A stretch of 64,000 nucleotides of DNA. Origin: an uncultured Clostridia bacterium (lineage in GTDB: Bacteria; Bacillota; Clostridia; Christensenellales; Aristaeellaceae). The notes beneath the pieces are model-generated. The model saw only the letters and a program-made list of their open reading frames with translations, searched no databases and was not told where the DNA came from. A program made the position numbers and the translations under genes. Position 1 is the stretch's first letter; the number at the start of each line of letters is the position of its first letter. Shown here piece by piece: positions 1 to 7,679 of the stretch. The stretch spans positions 1 to 64,000 of the forward strand of contig CAKTXZ010000003.1 of the NCBI GenBank assembly GCA_934632155.1, written 5' to 3'.

Positions 1-2305
1 GTATGGCCGCCCGGCGAACGCGCAGGGCCCCTACGGTCGTCCGGCGAATCCGGCGGGCGCGCCCGGCCAGTATGGCCGCCCGGCGAACGCGCAGGGCCCC
101 TACGGCCGTCCGGCAAATCCGGCGGGCGCGCCCGGCCAGTATGGCCGCCCGGCGAACGCGCAGGGCCCCTATGGTCGTCCGGCGAACCCGGCGGGGCCGC
201 GTCCCGCAGGCGCGCCCGGTCAGTATGGCCGTCCCGCAGGCGGCCCCCGGCCGATGCAGGGCGGCGCGGCCGGCGCGCGTCCGCAGGGCAATCGTCCGAT
301 GGGCGGCGCAGCGCGCAGAAGCGCGCCTGAGCTCACGCCGGTAGTAGAAAAGGAGCGCGTGAGCAATTACGACCCGAATAAAAAGCAGTATATTCGTCAG
401 CACGACCCGGAGCATGTGGCCAAGAACCGCAAGCAGCTGGTCAAGGAAAGCCTGAGCGGCAGCTATGACGACGATGTGGTGCGCGGCGGCAAGCGCGCGC
501 GCTCCAACAAGAAGCAGCCCTCCGCCCAGCAGATGATGGCGCCCATCAAGATTGAAAAGGCGTACATGACGGCGGACACCATCACCGTGAAGGACTTGAC
601 CGAGCGTATCGGCAAGCCGGCAGGCGAAATTCTCAAGAAGCTGCTGATGCTGGGCATTATGGCCAATATCAACAGCGAATTGGATTTCGACACCGCCTCG
701 CTGGTCTGCACGGAATTCGGCGTCGAGATGGAAAAGAAGCTGGACAAGACGGCGGAGGACGCGCTGAGCGACGCGAACTTCGAGGATACGGAGGAAGACC
801 TGCAGCCGCGCCCGCCCGTGATTACGATCATGGGTCACGTCGACCACGGCAAAACGTCGCTGCTGGACTACATCCGCAAGGCGCATGTGACCGCGACGGA
901 GGCGGGCGGTATTACGCAGCATATCGGCGCGTATACCGTCAAGCTCGACGGGCGGCAGATCACCTTTCTGGATACGCCGGGTCATGAAGCCTTTACCGCC
1001 ATGCGTATGCGCGGCGCGCAGGCGACGGATATCGCCGTGCTGGTTGTCGCCGCGGACGACGGCGTGATGCCCCAGACCGTGGAGGCCATTAACCATGCCA
1101 AGGCGGCGGGTGTGCCCATTATCGTGGCGATTAATAAAATGGATAAGCCCGGCGCGAACCCCGACCGGATTATGCAGGATTTGACCAAGTACGATCTGGT
1201 GCCCGAAGCGTGGGGCGGCGACACCATCATGGTGCCTGTCAGCGCGCTGACGGGCGAGGGCGTGGACGAGCTGCTGGAAATGATTTTGCTGCAGGCGGAC
1301 GTTTTGCAGCTGCGCGCCAACCCCAACCGCATGGCCAAGGGCGTTATCATCGAAGCCAAGCTGGATAAATCCCGCGGCCCGCTGGCGACGGTGCTGCTGC
1401 AGAACGGCACGCTGCGCGTGGGCGACAACATTGTGGCGGGCATGGCCTCGGGCCGCGTGCGCGCGATGGTGAACGACCGCGGCGAGCGCGTGCAGTCCGC
1501 CGGCCCCTCCACGCCGGTTGAAATTGCCGGCTTTACGGATGTGCCGCAGGCGGGCGACGAGATGATGGCGGTCAAGGACGATCACCTCAGCCGGCAGGTG
1601 GCGCAGGAGCGCCGCGACAAGCTCAAGGCCTCCCGCGCGGCGGCGTCGGCTAAGGTGTCGCTGGATAACCTGTTCGCCGGAATTACCGAAGGCAAGGTGC
1701 AGAACCTGAACATCATTGTCAAGGCGGATGTGCAGGGCTCTGTCGAGGCTGTCAAGCAGGCGTTGGAAAAGCTGAGCAACGACGACGTGAAGGTGCGCAT
1801 CCTGCACAGCGCGGTCGGCGCGATTACGCAGGACGACGTCAACCTTGCCTCTGCGTTCAACGCGATTATCATTGGCTTCAACATCCGCCCCGATTCCACC
1901 GCGCGCGACGCGGCCGAGAAGGAGGGCGTGGACATTCGCCTCTATCGCATCATCTATCAGGCGATCGAGGATGTGGAGAAGGCCATGAAGGGCCTGCTGG
2001 CGCCCGAATTCAAGGAAAACCTGCTGGGCCACGCGCAGGTGCGCAATGTGTTCAAGATCACGGGCGCGGGCACCATCGCCGGCTGCTATGTGACGGACGG
2101 CAAGGTGCAGCGCAACGCCTCGGTGCGTTTGCTGCGCGATAACGTGGTCATCTTCGAGGGCAAGCTTTCCTCGCTGCGCCGCTTCAAGGACGATGTGAAG
2201 GAAGTGGCCGCGGGCTACGAATGCGGCGTCGGTCTGGAAAATTATAACGACATTAAGGAAAACGACGTGGTCGAATGCTTCGTGATGGAGGAAATCGAGC
2301 GCTGA
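1..2305 (+). CDS. infB: Translation initiation factor IF-2 (5' end outside window)
   Basis: IF-2 is the GTPase that brings initiator tRNA to the 30S subunit and promotes 50S joining. The gene enters from the left edge, so its start is not visible; it reads in frame from base 2 and keeps 767 codons. In order: a Gly/Pro/Arg-rich linker built of near-identical repeats (to about base 223), a basic stretch, the IF2-N fold (about 545-700), then the G domain with GHVDHGKT at about 832-856, DTPGHEAF, NKMD and SAL, followed by the beta-barrel and C-terminal domains. An in-frame ATG at 254 exists but lies after the repeat, so I do not take it as the start. rbfA, an nrnA-like gene and truB follow in the usual Firmicute order. 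Identification is secure. Confidence 0.97.
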   Translation, partial: YGRPANAQGPYGRPANPAGAPGQYGRPANAQGPYGRPANPAGAPGQYGRPANAQGPYGRPANPAGPRPAGAPGQYGRPAGGPRPMQGGAAGARPQGNRPMGGAARRSAPELTPVVEKERVSNYDPNKKQYIRQHDPEHVAKNRKQLVKESLSGSYDDDVVRGGKRARSNKKQPSAQQMMAPIKIEKAYMTADTITVKDLTERIGKPAGEILKKLLMLGIMANINSELDFDTASLVCTEFGVEMEKKLDKTAEDALSDANFEDTEEDLQPRPPVITIMGHVDHGKTSLLDYIRKAHVTATEAGGITQHIGAYTVKLDGRQITFLDTPGHEAFTAMRMRGAQATDIAVLVVAADDGVMPQTVEAINHAKAAGVPIIVAINKMDKPGANPDRIMQDLTKYDLVPEAWGGDTIMVPVSALTGEGVDELLEMILLQADVLQLRANPNRMAKGVIIEAKLDKSRGPLATVLLQNGTLRVGDNIVAGMASGRVRAMVNDRGERVQSAGPSTPVEIAGFTDVPQAGDEMMAVKDDHLSRQVAQERRDKLKASRAAASAKVSLDNLFAGITEGKVQNLNIIVKADVQGSVEAVKQALEKLSNDDVKVRILHSAVGAITQDDVNLASAFNAIIIGFNIRPDSTARDAAEKEGVDIRLYRIIYQAIEDVEKAMKGLLAPEFKENLLGHAQVRNVFKITGAGTIAGCYVTDGKVQRNASVRLLRDNVVIFEGKLSSLRRFKDDVKEVAAGYECGVGLENYNDIKENDVVECFVMEEIER
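2..223 (+). repeat. 69-bp in-frame tandem repeat in the infB linker
   Basis: Units begin at 2, 71 and 140, each with TATGGCCGCC. Units 1 and 2 are 69 bp and differ at two bases; unit 3 is 84 bp, carrying five extra codons. Each unit encodes YGRPANAQGP followed by YGRPANPAGAPGQ, a 23-residue period. More units may lie to the left of the window. The repeat is in the flexible region ahead of the IF2-N domain. Confidence 0.93.
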
Positions 2306-2380
2306 TCGCTTTTCGGCGCGGGCGGCTCGGCTGTTGGTTGAGTTGCCCGCTTGTCGAAAACGGGAAAGAAAGGAAAACAC

Positions 2381-2746
2381 ATGGCGAATTTTCGCATTGA
2401 CAGAATTTCAGAGGAAGTGCGCCACGCGCTGGACGCGATCATCCGCGAAATGAACGATCCCCGCATCTGCGGCACCTATTGCGTAACGCACGCGGACGTA
2501 ACGCGCGATTTGCGCTATGCCAAGGTATATGTCAGCGTGCTGGAGGACGATAAGGCGGACGATATGCTTCGCGCGCTGAAGAAGGCGTCCGGCTTTATTC
2601 GACGGGAGCTGGGGGCGCGCGTGGATCTGCGTTATACGCCCGAGCTGATCTTTGAACGCGACCGCAACATCGCCTACGGCGTGCATATCGCACAGGTGCT
2701 GAAGGAAGTGGCGGCACAAGAGGGACGTCATGATGAAGCCGAATGA
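2381..2746 (+). CDS. rbfA: Ribosome-binding factor A
   Basis: RbfA is a small KH-fold factor that binds the 30S subunit and helps late 16S rRNA maturation, notably helix 1, and cold adaptation. The 121-residue product starts MANFRIDRISEEVRHAL and contains the family's central pattern of DVTRDLRYAKVYVSVL. An upstream in-frame TTG at 2351 would add ten residues, but ATG 2381 has a good ribosome site (GAAAGAAAGGA, 7-8 nt before) and gives the normal N terminus. It lies 75 bp after infB and its 3' end overlaps the next gene by 17 bp, so it is part of the infB operon. Confidence 0.95.
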   Translation: MANFRIDRISEEVRHALDAIIREMNDPRICGTYCVTHADVTRDLRYAKVYVSVLEDDKADDMLRALKKASGFIRRELGARVDLRYTPELIFERDRNIAYGVHIAQVLKEVAAQEGRHDEAE

Positions 2747-3719
2747 TCCGAATATCAGTGCGAGCATGCTGTCCGCGTTGCAAAATGCGAACAGCATCTT
2801 GCTTTGCACGCATATCAGCCCGGATGGCGATGCAATCGGCGCGACGCTGGCGATGGGGCATGCGCTGCGCGCGATGGGAAAGCGGACGCTGCTGGCCTGC
2901 GCCGATCCTGTTCCTGCGCGGCTGCGCCTGCTGCCGGGCGTGGACGCGTTTGTAACCGCGCAAGCGCTGGAGCGGGCGCAATACGACGCGGCGCTGGCCA
3001 TTGACGCGGCGGACGAGGGGCGGCTGGGCGATTGCGCGGCGTTCTATTTTCGCGCGCCTGTGCGGCTGCAGATCGACCATCATCCCACCAATCCGCTCTA
3101 CGCCATGGAAAACGCCGTGGACGGCGACGCGGCTGCGGCGGGATGCGTGGTTTACCGTGCGCTGAAGAAGCTGGGCGCGGCGATTACGCCCGAGATTGCG
3201 CAATGCCTGTACTGCGCCATTAGCTTGGACACGGGCAATTTCTGCTTTCGAAACACCACGGCGGAGGCCTTTGATATTATGGCGGAGCTGATGCGCAGCG
3301 GCTTGGACATTGACACGATGGCGCGCCTGCTGCACCTGATGCGGGAAGCGCCGCATGTGCTGCTGCTGGGACGCGCACTGAACACGCTGCGCCTGTTTGC
3401 AGGCGGAAAATGCGCCTGCATGTGCCTGACGGCGGAGGATTATCGGACGGCGGGCGCGCTGCCGGAGCATAGCGACGGAATTGTCAATTATGCGATCAAC
3501 CTGCCGGGCGTGGAGATGGCGTATCTGGCGGACGCGCGCAAGCGGGAGGAAACCAAGGTCAGCCTGCGCGCGACGGCACGCTATGACGTCGCGGACATTG
3601 CGGCGCGCTTTGGCGGCGGCGGCCACGCGATGGCGGCGGGCTGCCGCATTCCCATGCCGTTGGCGGCTGCCTGCGCGGCGCTGGAGGCGGAAATGCGCCG
3701 CCGGATGGAGGAAGCATGA
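2730..3719 (+). CDS. nrnA: DHH/DHHA1 phosphoesterase, NrnA-type oligoribonuclease / pAp phosphatase
   Basis: A 329-residue cytoplasmic phosphoesterase expected to degrade nano-RNA and 3',5'-adenosine bisphosphate, as Bacillus NrnA does. The manganese-binding DHH motifs are visible: HISPDGDAIGA near residue 30, AIDAADEG near 91, IDHHPTN near 115, and SLDTGNF near 167. The C-terminal DHHA1 domain ends in RFGGGGHAMAAG, the substrate-binding glycine loop. The start is one of two adjacent ATGs (2730 or 2733), overlapping rbfA; the stop overlaps truB by 4 bp (ATGA), so translation is probably coupled. Placement between rbfA and truB is the usual one for nrnA in Firmicutes. Confidence 0.9.
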   Translation: MMKPNDPNISASMLSALQNANSILLCTHISPDGDAIGATLAMGHALRAMGKRTLLACADPVPARLRLLPGVDAFVTAQALERAQYDAALAIDAADEGRLGDCAAFYFRAPVRLQIDHHPTNPLYAMENAVDGDAAAAGCVVYRALKKLGAAITPEIAQCLYCAISLDTGNFCFRNTTAEAFDIMAELMRSGLDIDTMARLLHLMREAPHVLLLGRALNTLRLFAGGKCACMCLTAEDYRTAGALPEHSDGIVNYAINLPGVEMAYLADARKREETKVSLRATARYDVADIAARFGGGGHAMAAGCRIPMPLAAACAALEAEMRRRMEEA

Positions 3720-4600
3720 ACGGTTTTCTGAACCTGCTCAAGCCGCCGGGGATGTCCTCGGGCGCGGCGGTGGCCTGCGTAAAGCGGCTTGTGGGCGAAA
3801 AGGTCGGCCATGCGGGCACGCTGGATCCGGAGGCGGCGGGCGTGCTGCCGGTGATGGTGGGGCGCGGCGCGCGGCTGCTGAATTATTTTACGGACAAGAG
3901 CAAGCGCTATATTGCCGAGATTGCCTTTGCGGGCGCGACGGATACGCAGGACGCGCAGGGGACGATCGTGGAGGCTGCGCGCGGCGTGCCGGAGCGTGCG
4001 GAGATCGAAGCGGTGCTGCCGCGCTTTCGCGGCGCAATTTTGCAGTGTCCGCCCGCCTATTCGGCGCTCAAGCGCGACGGCGTGCCGCTCTATGCGCTGG
4101 CGCGGCGCGGCGAAATGGTGGAAACCAAGGCGCGGCCGACGACCATCGACGAGCTGACGCTGTGCGAGCAGGTCAGCCCGGACGGCTATATGCTGGAGGT
4201 TGCCTGCGCGGAGGGAACCTATATCCGCACGCTGTGCCATGATATCGGGCAGGCGCTGGGGCGGCCGGCGCACATGCGGTTTCTGCTGCGGACGCGGCAT
4301 GGCGGCTTTATGCTGGAGGATGCGGTGACCTTTGAGGAATTGCAGCGCGCGGCGGAAAAGGGCGAAACGGAAAAATATCTGCTGCCGCTTGCGTTTCCGC
4401 TCAGCGGCATGCCGGCCTTGCAGGTGCCGCCGCAATACGCGAAGCTTGCGCGAAACGGCGGAAAGCTGCCCGCAGCGCTGCTGCCCACACTGGCGCAGGG
4501 TGAAAAATGCCAGCTTTGGCTGGCGGATACGCTGCTGGGCGTAGCGCATCGCGAGGATGCGCTGCTCCGCTTTGACGTGGGGCTGACAGGCGGCGAATGA
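3716..4600 (+). CDS. truB: tRNA pseudouridine(55) synthase
   Basis: TruB converts U55 of the T-loop of nearly all tRNAs to pseudouridine. The 294-residue protein starts MNGFLNLLKPPGMSSG and carries the catalytic-Asp motif GHAGTLDPEAAGVLPV near residue 33-48, the KRYIAEI strand and the EGTYIRTLCHDIG motif of the family. Length is normal. The start ATG overlaps the preceding stop. In many Firmicutes ribF follows truB directly; here it does not, and a RibF-like protein without kinase domain is found 27 kb away. Confidence 0.95.
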   Translation: MNGFLNLLKPPGMSSGAAVACVKRLVGEKVGHAGTLDPEAAGVLPVMVGRGARLLNYFTDKSKRYIAEIAFAGATDTQDAQGTIVEAARGVPERAEIEAVLPRFRGAILQCPPAYSALKRDGVPLYALARRGEMVETKARPTTIDELTLCEQVSPDGYMLEVACAEGTYIRTLCHDIGQALGRPAHMRFLLRTRHGGFMLEDAVTFEELQRAAEKGETEKYLLPLAFPLSGMPALQVPPQYAKLARNGGKLPAALLPTLAQGEKCQLWLADTLLGVAHREDALLRFDVGLTGGE

Positions 4601-4617
4601 GGAAGGGAGAGGCGGCC

Positions 4618-5397
4618 ATGAATGGGAAAACCAAGCGCCCGCTTCCTGCCAAAGCTTCTGATTCGAAAAGGGCGAAGGGCGCGCTGGCGGCCTGCTTCTG
4701 GCTGGCTGCTTGGGAAGCGGCGGCGCTGATTGTGGGGCGGCCGCTTTTGCTGCCGGGGCCGATTGATACGCTGCGCGCGCTGGCGGCCCTTGGCCGGACG
4801 GCGGCCTTCTGGCGAAGCACGGGCATGACGTTGCTGCGCATCCTGACCGGCTATGGCGCGGCGGTGCTGCTGGGCGTTTTGCTGGCTGCGGTATGCGTGC
4901 GCGTGCGGGCGGTGGATACGCTGCTGTCGCCGCTGCGCTCGGTCATTCGCGCCACGCCGGTTTCGTCCTTTATTATGCTGGTGCTGATATGGATCCGCCG
5001 GGACGGCGTGCCGGTGTTCATTTCCTTTTTGATGGTATTACCCATTGTATGGACGGGCGTGGAGGAGGCGCTGCTTTCCGTGGACGCGCAGCTGGTGGAA
5101 ATGACGCGCGCCTATCGCCTGACGGCATGGAAAAAAATCCGCTTTTTATATGCGCCCGCAGTTCGCCCGGCTTTTTTGGCCGCCTGCACGACGGGACTGG
5201 GCTTTGCGTGGAAATCTGGCATTGCGGCGGAGGTCATCGCGCTTCCGGCGCAGTCGGTGGGCAAAAACCTGTACGACGCGAAAATCTATCTGGAACGCGC
5301 GGATCTGTTTGCGTGGACGCTGACGGTGATTGTGCTTTCGATGCTGCTGGAGGCGCTGCTGCGGCGCGTCGTTCGCGAAAGGCGGGTGAGCGCATGA
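4618..5397 (+). CDS. ABC transporter permease, NitT/TauT (SsuC) type
   Basis: Integral membrane subunit of an ABC importer of the nitrate/taurine/thiamine-precursor class. The product, 259 residues from ATG 4618, has about six hydrophobic segments and the cytoplasmic EAA-like loop (EMTRAYRLTAWKKIRFLYAP) that contacts the ATPase. ATG 4618 is preferred over ATG 4597 because GGAAGGGAGA lies 7 nt before it. The stop overlaps the ATPase start by 4 bp. No substrate-binding protein is encoded beside it and no riboswitch was seen upstream, so the substrate is unknown. It appears to be read through from truB. Confidence 0.85.
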   Translation: MNGKTKRPLPAKASDSKRAKGALAACFWLAAWEAAALIVGRPLLLPGPIDTLRALAALGRTAAFWRSTGMTLLRILTGYGAAVLLGVLLAAVCVRVRAVDTLLSPLRSVIRATPVSSFIMLVLIWIRRDGVPVFISFLMVLPIVWTGVEEALLSVDAQLVEMTRAYRLTAWKKIRFLYAPAVRPAFLAACTTGLGFAWKSGIAAEVIALPAQSVGKNLYDAKIYLERADLFAWTLTVIVLSMLLEALLRRVVRERRVSA

Positions 5398-5963
5398 CAT
5401 TTTCGCACGCGGTGATCGGCTATCCCGATCAAGTATTATGGCACGATTTGACGCTGACGCTGCCGGAAAGCGGCGCTGTCGCGCTGATGGGGCCTTCCGG
5501 CTGCGGCAAAACCACGCTGCTGCGAACAATGGCGGGGCTTTTGCCCTTGCTGGGCGGCGAAATGCGCGGCGCGGGCAAAAAAACGGCCTTCCTTTTTCAG
5601 GAGGATCGCCTGCTGCCGTGGCTGACGGCGCTGGAGAATGTGCGCATCGTCAGCGACGCGGGGCGGGCGGCGCAGTGGCTTTCCCGCATGGAAATTGAGC
5701 GAACGGACGTTTACCCCGCCCAGATGAGCGGCGGAATGCAGCGGCGCGTGGCGTTGGCGCGGGCGATGGCCTTCGGCGGCGACGTGCTGCTGCTGGACGA
5801 GCCCTTCAAGGGGCTGGACGAGGCGCTGCGCGCGCGAGTGGCGCGGGAGATTCGCGGCGTGTTTCCCTTGACCATCCTTTCGGTGCACGACCGGGAGGAG
5901 GCGCGGCTGATGGACGCGCGAATCATGGATGTTTCCCAATGGACAGGAGGAGAAAAGCAATGA
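5394..5963 (+). CDS. ABC transporter ATP-binding protein, NitT/TauT type
   Basis: ATPase subunit paired with the preceding permease. All catalytic motifs are present in 189 residues: Walker A GPSGCGKTT, Q-loop FQEDRLLPW, signature MSGGMQRRVALARAM, Walker B VLLLDEPFKGLD and the H-loop SVHDREEA. It is shorter than the usual 240-260 residues because it lacks the C-terminal extension, but the catalytic core is complete. ATG 5394 overlaps the permease stop; its own stop overlaps the next gene's ATG. The missing binding protein leaves the substrate open. Confidence 0.85.
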   Translation: MTFSHAVIGYPDQVLWHDLTLTLPESGAVALMGPSGCGKTTLLRTMAGLLPLLGGEMRGAGKKTAFLFQEDRLLPWLTALENVRIVSDAGRAAQWLSRMEIERTDVYPAQMSGGMQRRVALARAMAFGGDVLLLDEPFKGLDEALRARVAREIRGVFPLTILSVHDREEARLMDARIMDVSQWTGGEKQ

Positions 5964-6829
5964 CGAAGGTGGCATGGATCGGCACGGGTGTGATGGGCGC
6001 GCCGATGGCGGCGCATTTGCAGCGGGCGGGTTACGCGGTGTTTGCCTGCAACCGCACGCCGCAAAAGGCCGAGGCGCTGCGCGAAATGGGCGTCACGCCC
6101 TGCGAAACCATCGCGCAGGCGGTGAAGGACGCGGATTTTGTGTTTACGATGGTGGGCTATCCGCGCGATGTGGAGCAGGTCTATCTGGCGCAGGACGGCG
6201 TAATGAGCCATATCAGGCCCGGCGCGATTGCCGTGGATATGACGACCTCCTCGCCTGAACTGGCCGAAAGGCTGTACGCCGCCGGGAAGGAAAGGGGCGT
6301 TTCGGTGCTGGACGCGCCGGTTTCGGGCGGCGATACGGGCGCAAAAAACGCCGCGCTGACCATTATGGCCGGCGGCGACGAGGAAGCATACGAAAAAGCC
6401 ATGCCGCTTTTCCGCTGCATGGGCAAAACGATGAATTATATGGGCGGCGCGGGCATGGGCCAGCACACCAAGGCCTGCAACCAGATCGGTGTGGCGGGCG
6501 CGACGGCGGCGTATACCGAGGCGCTGAGCTACGCGCTTCGCGTGGGCTTAGACCCCGAGAGGATGCTTGCCGCCATTGCGGCGGGCTCGGCCGGAAGCTG
6601 GCAGATCGACCATATGGCGCCGCGCGCGCTCAGCGGCGATCATGCGCCGGGCTTCTTTATCAAGCATTTCATCAAGGATATGCGCATTGCCTCCGCCGCG
6701 GCGGCTGAGAAGGGCCTGGTGCTGCCGATGCTGGAAACCGTGCTGGAGGAATATGAGCAAATGGCGGATATGGGGCTGGAAAACGAAGGCACGCAGGCGC
6801 TTATTCGCCGCTATTTTGAGGAACGGTGA
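5960..6829 (+). CDS. NAD(P)-dependent beta-hydroxyacid dehydrogenase (3-hydroxyisobutyrate dehydrogenase family)
   Basis: A 289-residue oxidoreductase of the family that includes 3-hydroxyisobutyrate, tartronate-semialdehyde and glyoxylate/succinic-semialdehyde reductases. The N terminus VAWIGTGVMGAPMAAHL is the Rossmann dinucleotide loop plus family signature; DAPVSGGDTGAKNA is the substrate-binding motif, and the catalytic lysine sits in GQHTKACNQ. ATG 5960 has ACAGGAGGAG just upstream and overlaps the ATPase stop; the earlier in-frame ATG 5939 lacks such a site. Co-expression with the ABC genes suggests, but does not show, that the transporter brings in a related small acid. The exact substrate cannot be told. 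Confidence 0.85.
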   Translation: MTKVAWIGTGVMGAPMAAHLQRAGYAVFACNRTPQKAEALREMGVTPCETIAQAVKDADFVFTMVGYPRDVEQVYLAQDGVMSHIRPGAIAVDMTTSSPELAERLYAAGKERGVSVLDAPVSGGDTGAKNAALTIMAGGDEEAYEKAMPLFRCMGKTMNYMGGAGMGQHTKACNQIGVAGATAAYTEALSYALRVGLDPERMLAAIAAGSAGSWQIDHMAPRALSGDHAPGFFIKHFIKDMRIASAAAAEKGLVLPMLETVLEEYEQMADMGLENEGTQALIRRYFEER

Positions 6830-7349
6830 CGTAGGTGGGCGCGTGCCCGGTCGCCGGGAGGAAGACGTTTAGAAAATCCTGCATGGACAGGCGAACGGAG
6901 GCCGTGTTTACACAGGGATGGCAGCCCAGATAGGCGGCGGAAAGCAGATCGCGATCCATCAGCAGGCGCACCTCCTTCGCGCTGTCAAAGAGCAGCCCCA
7001 TCGGGCTGACCGCGCCGGGCGAAAGGTGCAGCAGCCGCGTCATGGCCTCCGCCGGGCCGAAGGACAGCCGCGAAACGCCCAGCTGCTTGGAAATGTCCTT
7101 CGTGCGGAACGCCTTCGTTTCCTGAATCAGCATCAGATAAAACACCGTTTTTTGCTGATTGCACAGAAACAGATTTTTGCATATTTCCCCGCCCAGCGCG
7201 CGGTCGATGGCCAGACAATCCTCCATCGTGCGCACGGGCGCATGATCGATGCGGACATAGGGCAGGCGCAGTGTATCCAGAAAGGCGTACACTGCGCTTT
7301 CGTTTTCGGCGCGCGCGTCCGTCGGCGCGCCCTGATGCAGCGTATACAT
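6801..7349 (-). CDS. Prolyl-tRNA editing protein, ProX/YbaK-type deacylase
   Basis: A free-standing tRNA editing domain that hydrolyses misacylated tRNA (Ala-tRNAPro or Cys-tRNAPro in characterised relatives). The 182-residue product shows the family hallmarks: RIDHAPVRTMEDC, the lysine-bearing KNLFLCNQQK strand, SFGPAEAM, LSPGAVSPMGL and the GCHPC loop typical of the PrdX/ProX branch. AAGGAG lies 8 nt before the ATG. The 3' end overlaps the convergent dehydrogenase by 29 bp. It is the last gene of a minus-strand run with a broken tfoX-like gene, rlmD and a DUF1015 gene. Confidence 0.85.
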   Translation of the reverse strand: MYTLHQGAPTDARAENESAVYAFLDTLRLPYVRIDHAPVRTMEDCLAIDRALGGEICKNLFLCNQQKTVFYLMLIQETKAFRTKDISKQLGVSRLSFGPAEAMTRLLHLSPGAVSPMGLLFDSAKEVRLLMDRDLLSAAYLGCHPCVNTASVRLSMQDFLNVFLPATGHAPTYVTVPQNSGE

Positions 7350-7397
7350 AGGCCTTACTCCTTTTCAGTTGCCCTTTGGGGCGAGCGCCCCCTCGGC

Positions 7398-7676
7398 TTA
7401 GGCGGCGGCAGCGCGCGCCAGCGCGGCGAGCGCTTCCCGGCCGTCCATGCAGGTTACAAGCAGCATCGGCTTTGCGCCCGGATAGGGCGATGCAAAGACG
7501 GGTTCCGGCACGAACGCCGCTGCGGCGGCCCTGCGCATCAGGCGGTTATCATATACGCCGCCCACCGGCCTGTCCCCCGCATAGAGCAGCTATTCGCCCA
7601 TCATGGGGGCGCGCGCATCCTCGACCGCCGAAGGGCAGTCGAGCACAAAAGCAAGATACGCCTTGCCTGACGCCAC
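7398..7676 (-). pseudogene. TfoX N-terminal-domain protein interrupted by an in-frame amber codon
   Basis: Reading the minus strand from GTG 7676 gives VASGKAYLAFVLDCPSAV, then APMMGE, then TAG (7590-7592), then LLYAGDRPVGGVYDNRL and, near the end, SPYPGAKPMLLV, with a TAA at 7398. This is the TfoX N-terminal domain pattern, in which a tyrosine follows GE; one base change (TAT or TAC to TAG) accounts for the stop. All else is in frame over 93 codons. GTG 7676 lies 4 bp after the rlmD stop. In relatives the domain occurs alone in small proteins of uncertain role and in the Proteobacterial competence regulator TfoX. A sequencing error or suppressed stop is possible. Confidence 0.75.
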
Positions 7677-7679
7677 GGC

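Noticed and set aside
3..344. Open frame of 113 codons over the infB repeat
   Set aside because: Out-of-phase reading of the 69-bp repeat; composition is Arg-rich noise and the IF-2 frame continues through it.
4601..4617. Thiamine or riboflavin riboswitch controlling the ABC genes after truB
   Set aside because: The gap is only 17 bp and no aptamer-like sequence is present.
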